From Sphingobacteriia bacterium (GTDB lineage: Bacteria; Bacteroidota; Bacteroidia; Chitinophagales; Chitinophagaceae), in contig REAV01000179.1 of the NCBI GenBank assembly GCA_004294465.1, positions 1 through 12,280 of the forward strand: a DNA stretch of 12,280 nucleotides. The letters run 5' to 3'. Under the pieces are notes generated by a model, which was not told the origin of the DNA, did no database searches, and worked only from the letters and a program-made list of their open reading frames with translations. Position numbers and translations under genes: made by a program. This document shows positions 1 to 7,664 of this stretch, one piece after another (within the stretch, counting starts at the first letter, position 1; each line of letters opens with the position of its first letter).

Positions 1-3000
1 GGTGGAAATACAACTGGTTTAAGCAAGGCCAATTTTCAATTAAAATCAAATGGAATTGTAGACGCAAAATTGGTGTCCATTTCGGGAACGGGAAATGAAT
101 ATACTGCAACTATTTATACAGGAAAAGGAGAGGGATATATTCAACTAGGAATTGTAAATGATGAAAATCTTATTCCGGGCTTACAAGGTCTCCCCTATTT
201 TGATATTGACACACAATGGATCGATAAAACAGGGCCAATCATTAAAAAACTAATAATCCCAAATCAGTCGATGAGGGGTGGCGATACTGTACCTATTTTA
301 ATTCATATCAATCCAGAAAAAACAAACTGCAAATTGTTTCAAGGAAACATTAATAATTATGAGATTCAACCAATAAAAAAAGAAACGGATTCTACCTATA
401 GTAGCTACTTTATAATTCCAACAACCGGAACAGAAATTTTAGCAAAAGATCCTATTCCAGTATCGATCATTTTGCAAGACAGTTTAGGAAACAAAACAGA
501 TGTGTACAATTTGCCCATCGAGCAAAACAATGACCCCATTGATTTTCATAAACCTATTCAACTATCATTTAACAGTATTTCCGACACCCTTTTAAAAGCA
601 GGAGATACTTTGAAATTGGTCATACAATTTAATGAACCTGTTAATCTTGATGCAAACTCTCCTACCAATTATATTCCAGTTACAATAGGGAGCCGAGTGA
701 AAAATGTGTTATTTGCTTTCGGCAATAATACTTCCTCTTTGCAATTTCATTATACCATTCAAGCGGGAGAAACAGATAAAGATGGAATTAGAATTGCCTC
801 CTCTTTTTCTGCTAAAAATCTAATGATCAAAGATATTGCTGGAAATACAGCAAGCTTATCGATTCAATCGTTGCCCATTCAACATATAAAAGTAGATGCG
901 ATAGTTCCAGAATTTACCAATCCAAGAGATACCAGTATTACCGTTTGTGCTTCCAATTCAACATTGCCTATTAACGAAATCCTCAAAGTGAATAATAAAG
1001 AAACTAATGAATTATTAACATGGCGTTTGGTGAGTCCACCAAACACTTTATTGATCAATAAATTAATTCATCAACAAAGTAGTTCAGCTTCCAGTATTAC
1101 ACCGATAGATTTTTTTGTTGGAAATCCGGAATCTTTCAAAGGTATTGACTCTGCCAGTTTTAGTGTATCAGATGGAATAAATGTGATAGTTAAAAAAATC
1201 TATTTCAATTCAATTTCAATTGAATCAATTAATAGCATTCAATCGAATCAGGAAATTTGTAGTGGAACAATCCCTAATTTACTTACGGGAACAATTAAAT
1301 CAAACAAAGACAGTGCTGCTATATTTTTATGGGAGCAAAGTACCACTAATGATAGCACAGGATTTACCCTTGCCAATGGCAAGAACAATGAAATCAATTA
1401 TCAACCAACTGCTCAATCCAGAACAAGTTGGTGGAGAAGAAAATTGATACTGAATACTTGCACCAATACTTCAAATATTGTTCAAATTTCAATGGCAAAA
1501 AACAGTCTGTGGCTAGGAAAAATGAGCACCGATTGGAATAACCCAACTAACTGGTGTGGAAATATAATACCATCAGATTCGGCAGAAATAATTATTCCAT
1601 TTAACACTACTTATTCACCCTCTATTTCTATTGCTAGCTCTGTTAGTGTTAGGAGCATACAAATGAATAAAGGCGCTCGATTAGTCATCAATGGAGGATT
1701 ATTCATTATTAACAATATCGCAGCAGATTCAGGAGCAATCAATGCCATAAATGGAACAATTGTTTTAAAGGGTAATGCCCTGCAATCTTTGAATGGTCAC
1801 ATTTTTGAAAACAATCAAATTAGTGAATTACAGATTAATAATGGATCTGGTGTAAGCTTGAATAATAAAATAATCATTAGTAAAATGCTTCGTTTATCAA
1901 AAGGTACACTTTTCACCAACAATCAATTAACCCTTCTCAACAAAGCTCAGGTTGGCTCTTCTGCAAATGGCACAAGCATTAATGGCAATGTAGTTGTTGA
2001 ACAACATTTTTCAACTTTAAACAATGGAAAATATTTAGTTGGTCATCCATTTAATCAATCGATATCTATTAATCAAATTAATCATTTACCCAATCAATTT
2101 TTTCACCTTCAAACAAACAATCAAGACAGTACCAATCTGCTGAAAGTTTGGCAACCATTCAATATGAATACGCTAAATGAAAACAATCAGTGGAAACAAT
2201 ACCAGGGAATTCTTTTAAAGCTGGATTCGAACAATGCAGGGGCAGGATTAAAATCCAACTTTACTGGTTGGCTCAATCATGGATCACAAGAAATGAATTT
2301 AACCAAATGGGGAAACAATGGCTTAAATATAATTGCAAACCCATTTGTCAGTCCAATCAAACTCCATACCATCTCTAAGGGATCGAATGTAGGCAATCAT
2401 TATTGGTTATGGAATCCAAAGCAGGGCTTGAATGGCGGATATACTGCTATTTCATCCACTCAAAATTATATCCTCAATCCATTTGAAGCATTTATTGCAG
2501 AAGCTCGTTATACTTCAGATAACCAATTATTGATCGCAGAAGAAAGTAAAACCAATAATTGGAATAATAGTACAAGCATTTCTTATGTAGAAGAAAATAA
2601 ATACCATGCAGTTATTGGGCTTTATACTGATAATCTATTTTGGGATCAATTTGTTTTAATAGATCATGGCAGCAATAAAAATAGTTTTGACTCAACAGAT
2701 GCCATTAAATTACCCAATCCTGATGTGAACATATTTAGTCATAGTTCTGATCTGCAAAAACTATCCATAGATGCAAGAAGAATCAATAATACTACGATGG
2801 TTCCTTTACAAATAGAATCTACTATTACTCAACCTTTTTATTTTAAAGTCCTTAAAGCCATTTTGCCATCCGACAACAAATTGGTTTTACATGATCGATT
2901 GACCAATCAGTATTTACCATTGGTCAATGACAGTATTTATGCTTTTACCCTTAGTGATGATTCTGTAAAAAATAAAAACAGGTTTGAAATAAGTCAATTT

Positions 3001-3282
3001 ATTCCAAAAGGAAATATGAATCAGTTGCTGCAACTTTTAACGATTAAAATTCATCCTAATCCAGTTAAGAATGAACTTACTGTTGGAATAAAGTCATCCA
3101 TATCCGCCAATACAAGTTTTCAGATTTATTCTAGTGCTGGGATTTTAATAAAAACGATTGCTGTCGGCACTCTACAATCAGGAACCATACAAATACCAGT
3201 TTCAGAACTTCATGCTGGAACCTATATTCTGCAGGTAATTAATGGAGAGCATCAACGATCACTAACTTTTATAAAGCAATAA
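1..3282 (+). CDS. Large secreted multidomain protein with T9SS C-terminal sorting domain (5' end missing)
   Basis: The frame is open from base 1, so this is the last 1093 residues of a longer protein; the TTG at 70 is not a credible start. It begins inside a bacterial Ig-like domain (SGTGNEYTAT near residue 30). A second Ig-like module around residues 185-300 has the usual marks: KAGDTLKLVIQFNEPV, then a YTIQAGETDKDGI stretch, then DIAGN. Next comes a region with WLGKMSTDWNNPTNWCG near residue 503, a pattern common in Bacteroidota surface proteins, followed by beta-rich, Asn-rich repeats. The last 80 residues are a type A T9SS sorting domain: KIHPNPVKNELTV near residue 1016, then a GTYILQV-type strand and a basic end. 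Family knowledge says such tails direct export across the outer membrane, followed by cleavage and surface anchoring or release. No catalytic domain is visible, so adhesion or a structural role is only a guess. The signal peptide lies outside the window. Confidence 0.9.
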   Translation, partial: GGNTTGLSKANFQLKSNGIVDAKLVSISGTGNEYTATIYTGKGEGYIQLGIVNDENLIPGLQGLPYFDIDTQWIDKTGPIIKKLIIPNQSMRGGDTVPILIHINPEKTNCKLFQGNINNYEIQPIKKETDSTYSSYFIIPTTGTEILAKDPIPVSIILQDSLGNKTDVYNLPIEQNNDPIDFHKPIQLSFNSISDTLLKAGDTLKLVIQFNEPVNLDANSPTNYIPVTIGSRVKNVLFAFGNNTSSLQFHYTIQAGETDKDGIRIASSFSAKNLMIKDIAGNTASLSIQSLPIQHIKVDAIVPEFTNPRDTSITVCASNSTLPINEILKVNNKETNELLTWRLVSPPNTLLINKLIHQQSSSASSITPIDFFVGNPESFKGIDSASFSVSDGINVIVKKIYFNSISIESINSIQSNQEICSGTIPNLLTGTIKSNKDSAAIFLWEQSTTNDSTGFTLANGKNNEINYQPTAQSRTSWWRRKLILNTCTNTSNIVQISMAKNSLWLGKMSTDWNNPTNWCGNIIPSDSAEIIIPFNTTYSPSISIASSVSVRSIQMNKGARLVINGGLFIINNIAADSGAINAINGTIVLKGNALQSLNGHIFENNQISELQINNGSGVSLNNKIIISKMLRLSKGTLFTNNQLTLLNKAQVGSSANGTSINGNVVVEQHFSTLNNGKYLVGHPFNQSISINQINHLPNQFFHLQTNNQDSTNLLKVWQPFNMNTLNENNQWKQYQGILLKLDSNNAGAGLKSNFTGWLNHGSQEMNLTKWGNNGLNIIANPFVSPIKLHTISKGSNVGNHYWLWNPKQGLNGGYTAISSTQNYILNPFEAFIAEARYTSDNQLLIAEESKTNNWNNSTSISYVEENKYHAVIGLYTDNLFWDQFVLIDHGSNKNSFDSTDAIKLPNPDVNIFSHSSDLQKLSIDARRINNTTMVPLQIESTITQPFYFKVLKAILPSDNKLVLHDRLTNQYLPLVNDSIYAFTLSDDSVKNKNRFEISQFIPKGNMNQLLQLLTIKIHPNPVKNELTVGIKSSISANTSFQIYSSAGILIKTIAVGTLQSGTIQIPVSELHAGTYILQVINGEHQRSLTFIKQ

Positions 3283-3284
3283 AA

Positions 3285-3309
3285 AACGCCCCGAAAAAAT
3301 CGGGGCGTT
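3285..3309 (-). terminator. Strong intrinsic terminator at the convergent end of ilvE and the T9SS gene
   Basis: A perfect 10-bp stem (AACGCCCCGA pairing with TCGGGGCGTT) encloses a 5-base A loop. Read on the minus strand it is followed by a run of six T, so it is best formed to stop transcription from ilvE. On the plus strand the hairpin directly follows the T9SS stop codon but lacks a good U tract, so it may work more weakly in that direction. Confidence 0.9.
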
Positions 3310-3333
3310 ACAGTTTATAAGCAGGCAATCGAT

Positions 3334-4398
3334 CTAAATTTTAACCATCCAATTGTGCAAATCCGCTGAGTGTCCAGTACGAATAGCATCTAAACTTTTC
3401 TTTAAAGCCGGTGCAACTGTCCATTGATTGGTATCAAAATGCATCACATAATCTTTATACCTTAATTCTTTAATTAAAGATATAGTTGCAGCAGTGCCAG
3501 TTCCAAATACTTCCGAAACCAAACCAGCTTTGTGCGAATCGATCAACTCGTCAATACTGATTTTGCGTTCAGCAACTTCATAACCCATATCTTGTAAAAG
3601 TTGTAAAGCACTGTCACGGGTAATTCCAGCCAAAATAGTCCCCTCTTCTAACGATGGGGTAACCGCAATATTGTTAATGATGAAAAACACATTCATCATT
3701 CCAACTTCTTGCAAGTATTTATGTTCAAAAGCATCCGTCCATAAAACCTGGTCATAGCCCAATTCTCTGGCTTTTGAAGTTGGATACATACTTGCTCCAT
3801 AATTTCCGGCATTCTTTGAAAATCCAACTCCTCCGGTAACAGCTCGAGTATATTTTTCTTCTACATAAATACGCATTGGTTCACTATAATAAGGCCCTGT
3901 TGGACTTAATATTATAATGAATGAATACGTTTCAGAAGGTTTTACTCCAAGAACGGGATCTGTTGCGAACATGAAAGGTCGAATATATAAAGAGTGATCC
4001 TTATATGCAGGAACCCAGCTCTTATCTAATTCTAGCAAGGCTTTCATACCGTCTATAAAAATACCTTCAGGTATTGTAGGCATTTGCATACGTTTGGCTG
4101 AAATATTAAAGCGCTCCAAATTATCATAAGGACGAGAAATGTACACTTCCCCATCCGGGTGTTTATATGCTTTAACCCCTTCAAAAATGGCTTGTCCATA
4201 ATGCAAAGCAGCCAAAGAAGGCTCTAATGTTAAAGGCTGATATGGCTTGATTTCAATATTCTGCCATTCACCATTCGCAAAATTAGCCACCAACATATGG
4301 TCAGTAAAAATATGCCCAAAAGCAATATTTTCTAAAGACTGGTCATTCACTCTGGTTTTGTTTATCTGGGTAATGTTTATGTCGATCACTGCGCTCAT
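3334..4398 (-). CDS. ilvE: Branched-chain amino acid aminotransferase, BCAT type II
   Basis: This cytoplasmic PLP enzyme interconverts leucine, isoleucine and valine with their 2-oxo acids using glutamate/2-oxoglutarate. The product is 354 aa from MSAVIDINIT, normal for the eukaryote-like type II BCAT group. Visible marks are HYGQAIFEGVKAY near residue 67, GGVGFSKNAGNYG near residue 190 with the PLP lysine at about K195, LQEVGMMNVFF with the conserved glutamate at about E231, and GTGTAA near residue 299 in the cofactor phosphate region. An upstream in-frame ATG at 4425 would add nine residues (MFLCTKYKT), but it lies upstream of the likely promoter element at 4415-4422, so I chose 4398. The gene stands alone, divergent from the operon starting at 4472 and closed by its own terminator. 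No ilv or leu biosynthesis genes are adjacent. Confidence 0.95.
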   Translation of the reverse strand: MSAVIDINITQINKTRVNDQSLENIAFGHIFTDHMLVANFANGEWQNIEIKPYQPLTLEPSLAALHYGQAIFEGVKAYKHPDGEVYISRPYDNLERFNISAKRMQMPTIPEGIFIDGMKALLELDKSWVPAYKDHSLYIRPFMFATDPVLGVKPSETYSFIIILSPTGPYYSEPMRIYVEEKYTRAVTGGVGFSKNAGNYGASMYPTSKARELGYDQVLWTDAFEHKYLQEVGMMNVFFIINNIAVTPSLEEGTILAGITRDSALQLLQDMGYEVAERKISIDELIDSHKAGLVSEVFGTGTAATISLIKELRYKDYVMHFDTNQWTVAPALKKSLDAIRTGHSADLHNWMVKI

Positions 4399-4403
4399 AG
4401 TTT

Positions 4404-4411
4404 TATATTTG
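4404..4411 (+). promoter_or_regulatory. Candidate -7 element (TATATTTG) for the 4472 operon
   Basis: TATATTTG matches the Bacteroidota -7 consensus TAnnTTTG and would give a leader of about 55 bases before the ATG at 4472. No TTG or TTTG stands at the expected 17-23 bases upstream, and the sequence is AT-rich, so chance is possible. If real, it overlaps the 5' end of ilvE and sits almost back-to-back with the ilvE promoter. Confidence 0.35.
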
Positions 4412-4414
4412 GTG

Positions 4415-4422
4415 CAAAGAAA
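4415..4422 (-). promoter_or_regulatory. Candidate -7 element for ilvE (TTTCTTTG, one mismatch)
   Basis: On the minus strand TTTCTTTGCACC stands 16 bases before the chosen ilvE ATG and differs from TAnnTTTG at one position. The bases upstream are T-rich with no clear -33 motif. Its position argues against the longer ilvE start at 4425. Confidence 0.35.
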
Positions 4423-4471
4423 CAAAAAAATAAAAAACTAACGCTTGTTATTATTTTAAAAGGTCATTAAA

Positions 4472-5062
4472 ATGGACAATAAACTACCAGATTTCATACT
4501 TACAGACCTATTTCCTAACAGTTTGGTGCTGGTTGAGTCTGAAATGTCCCTTCCAAAAGGAAAAATTGTTGAAGAAAAAAATGTGGAGCCCCCCATTATT
4601 TTACCAACAGAAAAGGATACTAAAAAAACCAAACAGGAAAAAACACCATCAAAAGCAAGTCCAGAAAAATGGTTTTTGGGTAATAATGATAAAAAAATCA
4701 CTATTCTCGTTAATGAACCCGATGTAGTTTTTTTAGAAGAGAATAGTTTACAATTCCTCACTAAAATTTTAGGGGCTTGCAAATTGAATATGGGAGATAT
4801 TGCAGTAGTTAATATCGCTCAGTTTCCCACTAGTTTTGATTTAATTAAAAAAGAATTATTACCCAATACTTGTATCTTATTTGATGTGAAAGCACCATCC
4901 ATTGCGCTTCCATTTACCATCCCCGATTATCAAATTCAAAAATACGGAGGATGTACTTTTATAATGGCGCCTTCCATTCCATCATTTGATGGAGAATCAA
5001 CAGAAGCTAAATTGGCTAAAACAAAACTCTGGGTAAGCTTAAAAACTATTTTTAATTTGTAA
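4472..5062 (+). CDS. Uncharacterised protein, candidate HolD/psi-like DNA polymerase III subunit
   Basis: I do not recognise a named family for this 196-aa cytoplasmic protein. Seen: an N-terminal hydrophobic peptide (FILTDLFPNSLVLV, residues 8-21), a Lys/Glu/Pro-rich and probably disordered linker (about 25-66), then a compact alpha/beta domain (67-196). The domain contains KITILVNEP, SLQFLTKILGACKL, a GDIAVVNI strand, an LLPNTCILFDV strand, FIMAPSIPSF, and ends KTKLWVSLKTIFNL. This order resembles E. coli psi (HolD), as I recall its sequence. Psi has an N-terminal peptide with an LxxLGITQW-type motif that binds the clamp loader, a linker, a UDG-like domain with a DVLRALTVSPDQVLQL segment, and an ALWQQIC helix at the end. 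The psi assignment is inference from layout and a few residues. It is the first gene of an operon, 10 bases before rdgB, which fits DNA metabolism. Overlapping minus-strand frames look spurious. Confidence 0.85.
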   Translation: MDNKLPDFILTDLFPNSLVLVESEMSLPKGKIVEEKNVEPPIILPTEKDTKKTKQEKTPSKASPEKWFLGNNDKKITILVNEPDVVFLEENSLQFLTKILGACKLNMGDIAVVNIAQFPTSFDLIKKELLPNTCILFDVKAPSIALPFTIPDYQIQKYGGCTFIMAPSIPSFDGESTEAKLAKTKLWVSLKTIFNL

Positions 5063-5072
5063 CGTATTATCC

Positions 5073-5660
5073 ATGCAAATTCAAACACTCATTTTTGCTA
5101 CTAATAATATCCATAAAGTAAAAGAAATAAAATCAGTGGTTGGTGATTCAATCAATATTATTTCATTAGCTGAAGCTGGTATAGATATTGATATTCCTGA
5201 ACCACATGATACGCTTATTGCAAATGCCAGTGAAAAATCTTCAGTAATTCACCAATTGACTGGTCAAAACTGTTTTAGTGAAGATACCGGTTTAGAAGTA
5301 GCTGAATTAAATGGAGAACCAGGCGTAAAAAGTGCACGCTATGCAGGTGATGGAAGGAATTTTCAAGACAATATTGATTTGCTATTAAAAAACTTATCGG
5401 GCAAATTCAACCGCAGTGCACAGTTCAGAACAGTCATTTCATTAATCTGGCATCAAAAAGAATATTTTTTTGAAGGAATATGTAATGGGAAAATTACCGA
5501 GACTCAAAATGGGTTAGAAGGGTTTGGATATGATCCTGTTTTTATTCCGGAAGGATCAACTAAAACTTTTGCAGAAATGAGTATGGATGAAAAAAACTGT
5601 TTTAGTCATAGAAAAAAAGCGGTTGCACAATTAATTTCATTTTTGAAAACCATTGAATGA
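5073..5660 (+). CDS. rdgB: RdgB/HAM1 family non-canonical purine NTP pyrophosphatase (dITP/XTP)
   Basis: The enzyme hydrolyses dITP, ITP and XTP to monophosphates plus pyrophosphate, keeping deaminated purines out of DNA and RNA. The 195-aa length is normal for the family. Motifs in order: FATNNIHKVKE at 8-18 (the T-x-N-x-x-K-x-x-E triphosphate-binding start), NASEKS near 51, FSEDTGLEV at 68-76 with the catalytic Asp at D71, GVKSARYAG at 84-92, GFGYDPVFIP at 150-159, and SHRKKA at 178-183. The TFAEMSMDEKN segment before SHR is typical of the family. It follows the 4472 gene by 10 bases and overlaps the thioesterase gene by 4 bases (ATGA), so the three are very likely co-transcribed and the last two translationally coupled. 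All key residues appear present. Confidence 0.96.
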   Translation: MQIQTLIFATNNIHKVKEIKSVVGDSINIISLAEAGIDIDIPEPHDTLIANASEKSSVIHQLTGQNCFSEDTGLEVAELNGEPGVKSARYAGDGRNFQDNIDLLLKNLSGKFNRSAQFRTVISLIWHQKEYFFEGICNGKITETQNGLEGFGYDPVFIPEGSTKTFAEMSMDEKNCFSHRKKAVAQLISFLKTIE

Positions 5661-6085
5661 ACAGAATAAAAATTAAATTACCCAATCAATTCTCTTTTAG
5701 TACAAAGTTGACCATCAGAGTTAGTGATTTAAATTATGGTGGTCATGTTGGCAACGATACTATTTTATCTATTTTACAAGAAGCAAGACAACAATACTTA
5801 GCATCGAAAGGATTTAAAGAATTGAATATTCATGGCAATGGATTGATCATGGTTGATGCATCAATTGAATACAAAAAGGAATTAAATTATGCCGACAATA
5901 TTCTAGTATCAGTTTCTGCGACTGATTTTGATAAAATGGGGTTTGATTTTTATTACAAAATCGACCTGATACAAGACGATCAATTCATTCTTGCTACAAG
6001 AGCTAAAACGGGCATGTTATTGTATGATTATGCTAATAAAAAGAAAGTACCTATTACAGAAGAACTAATAAAAGAACTTAGTTGA
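5657..6085 (+). CDS. Hotdog-fold (4HBT-like) acyl-CoA thioesterase
   Basis: This 142-aa single-domain protein matches the 4HBT/YbgC-FadM style hotdog fold: RVSDLNYGGHVGNDTILSIL at about 21-40 is the signature loop and central helix, with E42 in the helix, followed by YKKELNYADNILVSVSA and a FILATRAKTGMLLYDY strand. Family members hydrolyse acyl-CoA or acyl-ACP thioesters; the substrate cannot be told from sequence. Aligned by eye with DxDAxG of 4-hydroxybenzoyl-CoA thioesterase, the catalytic Asp position is Asn here (N26), while D24 is kept two residues before it. I have seen NYGGH variants in other bacterial thioesterase-annotated proteins, so this may mark a subfamily rather than a dead enzyme. 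Its start overlaps the rdgB stop; its end overlaps the convergent aroE end by 8 bases, with no terminator visible. Confidence 0.85.
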   Translation: MNRIKIKLPNQFSFSTKLTIRVSDLNYGGHVGNDTILSILQEARQQYLASKGFKELNIHGNGLIMVDASIEYKKELNYADNILVSVSATDFDKMGFDFYYKIDLIQDDQFILATRAKTGMLLYDYANKKKVPITEELIKELS

Positions 6086-6815
6086 TATCATTCCAGATAT
6101 CCCAGCTTGCTTCAGCTTGTAATACCAACATTTCAAATCCATTTTGAATTGTTGCTCCTTTTGATTTTCCTTGTTGTAAAAACAATGTTTCACTGGGATT
6201 ATAAATAAGATCAAATAAATGATGCTGTGCATTCATACAATCATAAGGCAATGCAGGAGCATCATTAATATCAGGATATTGTCCGACCGGACTTGTATTT
6301 ACAATTAAAGTATGGTCATTGATTATACCAGCATTTAACTGTTCATAAGAAAGATTCAATTCACTGGATTCTCTAGAAACAAACTGGAATTCAATATTCA
6401 ATTTACCCAGAACATATGCCACCGCTGCAGCTGCCCCACCTGTTCCAAGTATTAACGCTTTTTGATGATGGGGTTTCAAAAAAGGTTGTAAGGATTTTTC
6501 AAAGCCAATTACATCTGTATTGTATCCAAATAATTCTCCGTTTTTTACATTAACACAATTACATGCTCCCAATGCTTTAACAGTTTCACTGGCTTGAGTC
6601 AAAAAAGGCAATACCTTTTTTTTATAGGGTATGGTAATATTGAAGCCGCAAAGATTCGGATGAGTTGCAATTATTTCATTTAAGTCGTTAATGGCTGGAA
6701 TAGAAAAAGTAAAATATTCAGCATCATTAATACCCAGATCAAAAAACTTTTGCGTAAAATATTGTTGCGAAAATGAATGCGTTAGCGGAAATCCAATCAA
6801 ACCATATGTCCGCAT
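6078..6815 (-). CDS. aroE: Shikimate dehydrogenase
   Basis: AroE reduces 3-dehydroshikimate to shikimate with NADPH in chorismate and aromatic amino acid synthesis. The 245-aa product is shorter than E. coli AroE (about 270 aa), but all signatures are present. These are GFPLTHSFSQ at 8-17 (shikimate-binding serines), GFNITIPYKKKV at 57-68 with catalytic K65, GYNTDVIGF at 98-106 with catalytic D101, LGTGGAAAA near 123 (dinucleotide loop), VNTSPVGQYP at 172-181, FDLIYNP at 201-207 and QNGFEMLVLQA near 224. It starts 2 bases after the stop of the ComA-family gene, so both should share a transcript. I see no clear Shine-Dalgarno sequence, and coupling to the upstream stop may serve initiation. 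No other aro genes are in view. Confidence 0.95.
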   Translation of the reverse strand: MRTYGLIGFPLTHSFSQQYFTQKFFDLGINDAEYFTFSIPAINDLNEIIATHPNLCGFNITIPYKKKVLPFLTQASETVKALGACNCVNVKNGELFGYNTDVIGFEKSLQPFLKPHHQKALILGTGGAAAAVAYVLGKLNIEFQFVSRESSELNLSYEQLNAGIINDHTLIVNTSPVGQYPDINDAPALPYDCMNAQHHLFDLIYNPSETLFLQQGKSKGATIQNGFEMLVLQAEASWDIWNDIN

Positions 6816-6817
6816 AA

Positions 6818-7582
6818 CTATTTTTTATCGAGGTATAATTCAAAAGTATCCCCTCTCAGCCCTATTCGCATTGATTCTAAAGGAATCACTTCATTGGGTG
6901 CAATATTGCCTAAATTAACATTACATCCAATTAACTCTAAGAAATACAATTGCTGTGCTTTTTGAGGTGCTTCCCAAATAATTTTCTCAGCAGGAATTTG
7001 AGTGAGGATTTCTTGAACCAACCCTTCCCTTACTTCTCCACTTCCTCTATAAATACCCACATTTCCAGCCTCTCTTGCTTCAGCTATTACATAAGATGAA
7101 CCTGCTTCTAATTCAGCTCTCATCAATTCTATCCATTTATAAGGAGGAATTATATGTGCAGCATCTTTGCTTCCTACTTCACTTAAAACTGTTGCATGTT
7201 TGGTTAATTTTTCTATATAGCCACATTTCTCTGCATGAGGAATAGAAATAGAACCATCACTTACTTCAATATAGTTGATTGAATAATCTTTACAAACAGC
7301 AATAAAATCTTCAAACTGATTTCTGATTAAAAAAGCTTCAAATAAAGTTCCTCCAAAATAAATGGGAAGATTGTAAGAATGATATAATTCTATTTTTTCT
7401 CTCAAATTGGGTGTTACAAATGAAGTTCCAAAACCTAATTTCACTATATCTACATGTGGGCCAGCAACACTCATGAAATCTTTTACTTGGTTAATGCTAA
7501 GTCCTTTATCCATCACCATGGTTAATCCATAATTGCGTGGTTGCTTTGTTCTTTCTGGTATTTGAGTAAGATTGAAATTCAT
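6818..7582 (-). CDS. comA: ComA-family phosphosulfolactate synthase
   Basis: ComA (PF02679 family) adds sulfite to phosphoenolpyruvate, giving (2R)-phospho-3-sulfolactate. This is the first step of coenzyme M synthesis in methanogens and of sulfolactate synthesis in Bacillus. The 254-aa product keeps the family pattern along its length: QPRNYGLTMVMDKGLS at 14-29, VDIVKLGFGTSF at 44-55, YFGGTLFEAF at 75-84, YIEVSDGSISIP at 104-115, SEVGSKD at 134-140, IAEAREAGNVGIY at 166-178, IWEAPQKAQQLYF at 202-214, CNVNLGNIAP at 220-229 and a GLRGDT end near 241. It is a TIM-barrel protein in the cytoplasm. No comB, comC or coenzyme M genes are nearby, so the end product here is unknown. Cysteate or sulfolactate for sulfonolipids is a reasonable inference for Bacteroidota. 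Its own -7 element lies upstream, and aroE follows directly. Confidence 0.9.
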   Translation of the reverse strand: MNFNLTQIPERTKQPRNYGLTMVMDKGLSINQVKDFMSVAGPHVDIVKLGFGTSFVTPNLREKIELYHSYNLPIYFGGTLFEAFLIRNQFEDFIAVCKDYSINYIEVSDGSISIPHAEKCGYIEKLTKHATVLSEVGSKDAAHIIPPYKWIELMRAELEAGSSYVIAEAREAGNVGIYRGSGEVREGLVQEILTQIPAEKIIWEAPQKAQQLYFLELIGCNVNLGNIAPNEVIPLESMRIGLRGDTFELYLDKK

Positions 7583-7602
7583 ATTGTCTAATTAAATAGC
7601 GT

Positions 7603-7610
7603 CAAAGGTA
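7603..7610 (-). promoter_or_regulatory. Candidate -7 element (TACCTTTG) for the comA-aroE pair
   Basis: In the 82-base gap between the TPR gene and comA, the minus strand carries TACCTTTG, an exact TAnnTTTG match, 20 bases before the comA ATG. I could not find a TTG at the usual 17-23 base spacing. It suggests comA-aroE can be transcribed independently of the TPR gene, although read-through is also possible because no terminator is seen in the gap. Confidence 0.5.
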
Positions 7611-7664
7611 ATCAAATCCAATGAAATGGATTCTTGAGTAGTTTGTTCGATTACTAAAAAATTG

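Noticed and set aside
70..72. TTG at 70 as the start of the T9SS cargo protein
   Set aside because: The frame is open back to base 1 and the upstream residues continue the same Ig-like domain, so the gene is cut by the window edge.
1200..1260. AT-rich stretch of repeated CAATT/GAATC words in the T9SS gene, looking like small palindromes
   Set aside because: It is explained by runs of Asn, Ser, Ile and Gln codons in a coding region; no regular period or arm structure could be seen.
4399..4425. Longer ilvE start at 4425
   Set aside because: The extra nine residues are not typical of the family, and the start would lie upstream of the probable -7 element at 4415-4422.
4456..4782. 108-residue open frame on the minus strand antisense to the HolD-like gene
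   Set aside because: It lies almost wholly within the better-supported plus-strand gene, has no promoter element or ribosome site, and its Ser/Phe-rich translation looks like the complement of a Lys/Glu-rich coding sequence.
6083..6120. Search for a bidirectional terminator at the thioesterase/aroE convergent overlap
   Set aside because: Two GATATC words occur but form no stable hairpin with a T tract, and the genes overlap by 8 bases.
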